This document shows, in pieces, positions 61,228 through 64,000 of a DNA stretch of 64,000 nucleotides. Numbering within the stretch: position 1 is the stretch's first letter; every line of letters starts with the position of its first letter. The stretch is from Actinomycetes bacterium (GTDB lineage: Bacteria > Actinomycetota > CALGFH01), in NCBI GenBank assembly GCA_036000965.1, contig DASYUT010000186.1, positions 1 to 64,000 of the forward strand, in the 5' to 3' direction. The position numbers were made by a program, and so were the translations under genes. The notes beneath the pieces are model-generated. The model was not told where the DNA came from. It did not search any database and saw only the letters and a list, made by a program, of their open reading frames with translations.

Positions 61228-61757
61228 CCGTTCTGGCTGGTCAGCAACGCACCTGAGGACTCCGCTGAGGCGTTCCGGGAGCTCGCCTCGCTGCTGTTCC
61301 GGCTGACCGTAGCTCGTGAGCAGGCCATCTTGGTCCTGGCTCGAGGACCGGCGCCGACAGGGCGGGTGACGCTGCAAGCCGGGTACGAGCCGGCTGCGAG
61401 CCTGCTCCCGACCAGTTCGACGTTCCCTGCAGCAGGCCACCGACAGAGTGGCGTGCGGTGCTCGCAGCGAGCGAGCAGACCTTCCAGGAGATCGCACACC
61501 GGCCGCTATCGGGCCCCTCGGCGTAGCGGATGGCCGACCCTGCGAACAGACGGCGTGGGAACGCCCGCCGACGGCCACACATGGACGCCTGGCGGGCGTT
61601 CAACGCTTCCAGGTCTGGGGGCTACCTTCGGCCGCGCTCCTGCGGCTGTCCTGGGCCACGCGAAGGCGCCCGCAGCCGGCCGCGGCCGTGGCGACCGCCT
61701 GCGGCGGCCGTCCTCGGCCGACAGCACCACTGCCGGGTTGCCAGCAAACCGCCGCCC
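61228..61757. other. Non-coding segment next to tRNA-Gly, possible decayed gene
   Basis: About 530 bp with no convincing gene. Base composition and codon pattern are less GC3-biased than in the surroundings. Open frames through it start inside the tRNA or lack ribosome-binding sites. Plus-strand peptide from 61228 (NAPEDSAEAFRELASLLFRL) looks locally protein-like and may be a remnant; it ends in low-quality sequence. Confidence 0.45.
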
Positions 61758-62183
61758 CTAGTCGGAACCGATGGGCGCCAGCACGCCGAGCTGTTGCAGC
61801 ATCGTCAGGTTGTCGACCTGGTCCCAGTGCTCGACCACCTTCTCATCGCTGATCCGGAAGATATCGATGGCCGAGTAGCGAACCTCTCTCCCAGTGGCTG
61901 GGATGCCCAGCAGCGCCGCCTTGTGCGTACCCTGCCAGATCGTACGCACGACCACCTTGTCGCCCTCAGCGATGAGATCCTCGATCGACCCGCGCCAGTC
62001 GGGGAAGGCGGTCAGGAGAGGTACGAAGAATTCCTTGTAGGCGGCTCGGCCCGGTGATACCTGCGGATTGTGATCCACATAGTCGTCGGCGTAGTACTCG
62101 TCCATCGCGTCAAGATCGTGGGCATTGAAGACTCGCTCGATGACCTCGGCGACCAGCGCCTTGTTGCGTTCGACCGACATCAC
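61758..62183 (-). CDS. SnoaL-like polyketide-cyclase/ester-cyclase family protein
   Basis: A 141-residue alpha+beta barrel protein of the SnoaL family. It contains VERNKALVAEVIERVFNAHD, YYADDYVDHNPQ, FPDWRGSIEDLIAEGDKVVV and VEHWDQVDNLTMLQQLG, which match many stand-alone ester-cyclase-like proteins; substrate unknown. Start GTG 62183 or ATG 62180, with GGAGGAGGG upstream. It lies in the segment bounded by tRNA-Gly and the tRNA fragment. Confidence 0.88.
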   Translation of the reverse strand: MMSVERNKALVAEVIERVFNAHDLDAMDEYYADDYVDHNPQVSPGRAAYKEFFVPLLTAFPDWRGSIEDLIAEGDKVVVRTIWQGTHKAALLGIPATGREVRYSAIDIFRISDEKVVEHWDQVDNLTMLQQLGVLAPIGSD

Positions 62184-62287
62184 GCCCTCCTCCTCACAGG
62201 ACTTGGTCCCGGCCGGGATCTTGACACCCTGCCTGGACGGCGTGCGGCCTGAGACCGTACAGGAACGGTCGCCTCCGACACCTGAAA

Positions 62288-62944
62288 TTAGTCCGTGGCA
62301 GGGAACAGCAGCCGCTCCCGAACAACGTCGATGGTTGCGTCGGGGATCTCCGCGAACGCACCCAGCTCCGCCGCGCTGCCGAACCCGCCGAGGCGCTCAC
62401 GTACTTCGACCACTCGGGCGGCTTCCGCTGGCGAGAGGCCCAGCTGGTTGACCAGGACCTGTTCGGGTACGTGGTTGACGTCGACCAAGCCGCCGTCGTC
62501 GAACTGGCGTGGCAGGTCGGGACGGCCGATGCGCAGCTCGCGAGCGAGCGGCGGATCGCCTGCCGCGATGGCGCGGGCCTGCTGGCGCAGCTTGCGGTCG
62601 GCGAGGGCGGCGGCCATCGCCGGCTGCAATGCGGGCGGGGAGAAGACCCGACGCCTGATCAGAAACGCGTGCAAGGTGGCGCCGGCAATGAGTGCAAGAA
62701 CCGCCATCGTGAACAACGCCGCACCCAAGTCGCTTCTGTTGGATGCGTCTCCAAGGGGTCCGAACACCACCACCGTGGCAACGGCATAGCTGGCGGTGAC
62801 AAGCCACATCCTTCGGTTCTGGAGCTTGACGGCGGCATGCGCGAATGGAAGGCAGGCCAGCAGGCCGAACGACAGCGTGGGGATCAACGCCCACACCACC
62901 GGGCCAATCCCTCGACGCTTCTGGGACTGTCTCGGCGAATCCAT
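62288..62944 (-). CDS. Membrane protein with C-terminal helix-hairpin-helix domain
   Basis: A 218-residue protein with three membrane helices (about 14-38, 46-64, 74-94) and a C-terminal ComEA-type helix-hairpin-helix region (about 152-212): VDVNHVPEQVLVNQLGLSPAEAARVVEVRERLGG (split), then IPDATIDVVRER. Such domains bind DNA in uptake proteins or act as protein modules; the role here is unknown. ATG 62944 with GGGGTGAC upstream. Second gene of the tRNA-bounded segment. Confidence 0.78.
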   Translation of the reverse strand: MDSPRQSQKRRGIGPVVWALIPTLSFGLLACLPFAHAAVKLQNRRMWLVTASYAVATVVVFGPLGDASNRSDLGAALFTMAVLALIAGATLHAFLIRRRVFSPPALQPAMAAALADRKLRQQARAIAAGDPPLARELRIGRPDLPRQFDDGGLVDVNHVPEQVLVNQLGLSPAEAARVVEVRERLGGFGSAAELGAFAEIPDATIDVVRERLLFPATD

Positions 62945-63101
62945 GTCACCCCGGCACGTCAGGACGTTACCCGAGCCGGGAGTATAGCCCGACGGCCGGG
63001 TAGTCTCGATCCCAACGGCTCGAGCCTCATCTTCCCCGTCAACGGGCGACCTGCTCACTGCTGGCCGCATTCGCAGCTCGCCAACGAGGCAGGTGGTCGC
63101 G

Positions 63102-63132
63102 GTGAGGATTCGATTCCCTCGCCCGCTCCACC
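63102..63132 (+). repeat. Partial tRNA-Gly 3' end (att-like or pseudogene)
   Basis: GTGAGGATTCGATTCCCTCG followed by CCCGCTCCACC matches tRNA-Gly positions 61198-61229 with one substitution and one deleted base. The preceding 40 bp do not complete a tRNA. This is what integration at a tRNA 3' end followed by decay leaves, or a degenerated tandem tRNA. Confidence 0.75.
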
Positions 63133-63389
63133 CGTCATCCCAGGTCGCCGGCCTGTCACGCGCTTCGCCTTCCGCCCGCGCCGGGTGGCGTCGGTCGGGG
63201 ATGTGTGTCCCGCGCGCTCCATCAGCTCCTCGGCGTCGCCCGAGGGAGTAACAGCAACCGGCCCGCCATCGCTCTTAGCGCAGAGGAGCGGGGTGCCAGG
63301 CACGTCTCGGCGAACCGAGGGCCCAGCGTCCCGCTTCATCCGGTCCGTACGGCCTGAGCAAACGGCCGTCTTCGCTGACTGCGGAGCTG

Positions 63390-64000
63390 ATGTCTCTCAA
63401 GTTGATCAACCGTCACGACGAGGATGGGCAGGTCGCCGTCCTGGTCGCCGTCGTGCTGGTGGTCCTGCTCGGCTTTGCCGGGCTGGTGGTCGACGTCGGG
63501 CTCAACTGGGCCGCCCGGGCCGAGGCCCAGACCGCCGCCGACGCCGCCGCCCTCGCTGGCGCGGCCGACCTCGCCGCGCCAGCCGGCGACCCACTGGGCG
63601 TCGCCAAGACCTACCTGGACGCCAACGTTCCCGGCCTGGCCGGAAGCCCGAGCGACCCGGCTTGGGCGACCAACGGCACCGACGGCGACGGTGAGATCAC
63701 CTGCTACACCCCGCCCGCCAGCCCGGTGCTTGGGACCGGCTGCCCGCAGGGGGCAACCGCCATCCAGGTCATCACCCCACCGATCAGGCAGACCTATGCG
63801 TTCGCCGGCCTGTTCGGGGGGGCCCAGCGCACCGACGTGAAGGCGCTGGCAGTGGCCGGCGCCATTCCCACCATTGTCTGCACGCTGTGCGTGCTCAGCC
63901 CGACCGCCCAGCCCGCCCTGTTGGCGTCCGGCAGCGGGAACGTCACCATGACCAACGGCAGCGTGGTGGTCAACTCGACCGGGAACCCGGCCGCCAAGGT
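63390..64000 (+). CDS. TadE/TadG-like pilus-assembly protein (3' end beyond window)
   Basis: The frame is open from ATG 63390 to the edge (203 codons). The N-terminus DEDGQVAVLVAVVLVVLLGF with the following GLVVDVGLNWAARAEAQTAADAAALAGA (split) is the TadG-like (DUF2134/PF13400) signature: a membrane helix and an Ala-rich helix leading to an extracytoplasmic domain. These proteins belong to Flp pili or secreted-protein gene sets. GCGGAG upstream. Cut off at its 3' end. Confidence 0.85.
   Translation, partial: MSLKLINRHDEDGQVAVLVAVVLVVLLGFAGLVVDVGLNWAARAEAQTAADAAALAGAADLAAPAGDPLGVAKTYLDANVPGLAGSPSDPAWATNGTDGDGEITCYTPPASPVLGTGCPQGATAIQVITPPIRQTYAFAGLFGGAQRTDVKALAVAGAIPTIVCTLCVLSPTAQPALLASGSGNVTMTNGSVVVNSTGNPAAK

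Noticed and set aside
61137-61578. Antisense peptides over tRNA-Gly (GNRTLTASLGSSCSTIEL)
   Set aside because: This is the familiar spurious translation of the antisense strand of a tRNA gene, not a protein.

Overview
The window is a roughly 70% GC chromosomal segment from a member of the Actinomycetota. The evidence is a CvnABCD-type conservon (sensor, roadblock, DUF742, GTPase), an RbpA-like RNA polymerase factor, HspR-controlled chaperone genes, a split PurS/PurQ/PurL system, Rpf/LysM-type secretion and a MacB-like exporter with its own two-component system. CsrA, FlbD/SwrD and a FliA/WhiG-family sigma factor in one neighbourhood are unusual for textbook actinobacteria and point to a deep-branching, probably flagellated lineage. 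The species cannot be named from sequence alone.

Layout. 1-6.5 kb: a NarL-type two-component pair (5' truncated by the window edge), then the conservon. 6.5-9.1 kb: an LVIVD-repeat exported protein divergent from a LysM/Rpf-like protein. 9.2-14.3 kb (minus): purS, a membrane protein with an HExxH motif, a serine hydrolase, purQ and purL. 14.4-17.9 kb: csrA divergent from a leader peptide and FliA-like sigma factor, then a small coiled-coil protein, an SDR and flbD. 17.9-24.1 kb: a lipoprotein/adaptor/ABC exporter operon divergent from its response regulator and kinase. 24.3-28.8 kb: a likely CoA-dependent aromatic acid pathway (SDR, diiron oxygenase, gentisate-type dioxygenase, CoA ligase). 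28.9-39.3 kb: a PLP decarboxylase, purC, purB, purE, a secreted protein, an orphan kinase, a GrpB protein, purD and purA. 39.5-45.6 kb: a cupredoxin cluster, mscL, rbpA-like, a geranylgeranyl-reductase-like enzyme, a NERD protein and a small membrane protein. 45.7-49.0 kb: a glutamate-type ABC importer. 49.1-57.2 kb (minus): dnaK, hsp20, grpE, dnaJ, hspR and clpB in transcription order. 57.4-64 kb: a DUF192 protein, an EtfD-like membrane Fe-S oxidoreductase, dcd, tRNA-Gly(CCC), a short segment bounded by a second copy of the tRNA 3' end, and the start of a TadE/TadG-like protein.

The most unusual property is a profusion of short tandem repeats. Units are 15-61 bp, often 33 bp, in 2-6 copies, placed at gene junctions, in 5' leaders, across translation starts and in frame inside otherwise conserved proteins (PurL, ClpB, RbpA, the CvnA-like sensor, the serine hydrolase). 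Three deserve particular attention. A hairpin buries the ribosome-binding site of a 13-residue leader peptide that abuts the FliA-like sigma gene; it carries several GGA motifs and lies next to csrA. An array of six ribosome-binding-site-plus-ATG modules precedes an SDR gene. Arrays of hairpin or palindrome units precede clpB and dnaK.
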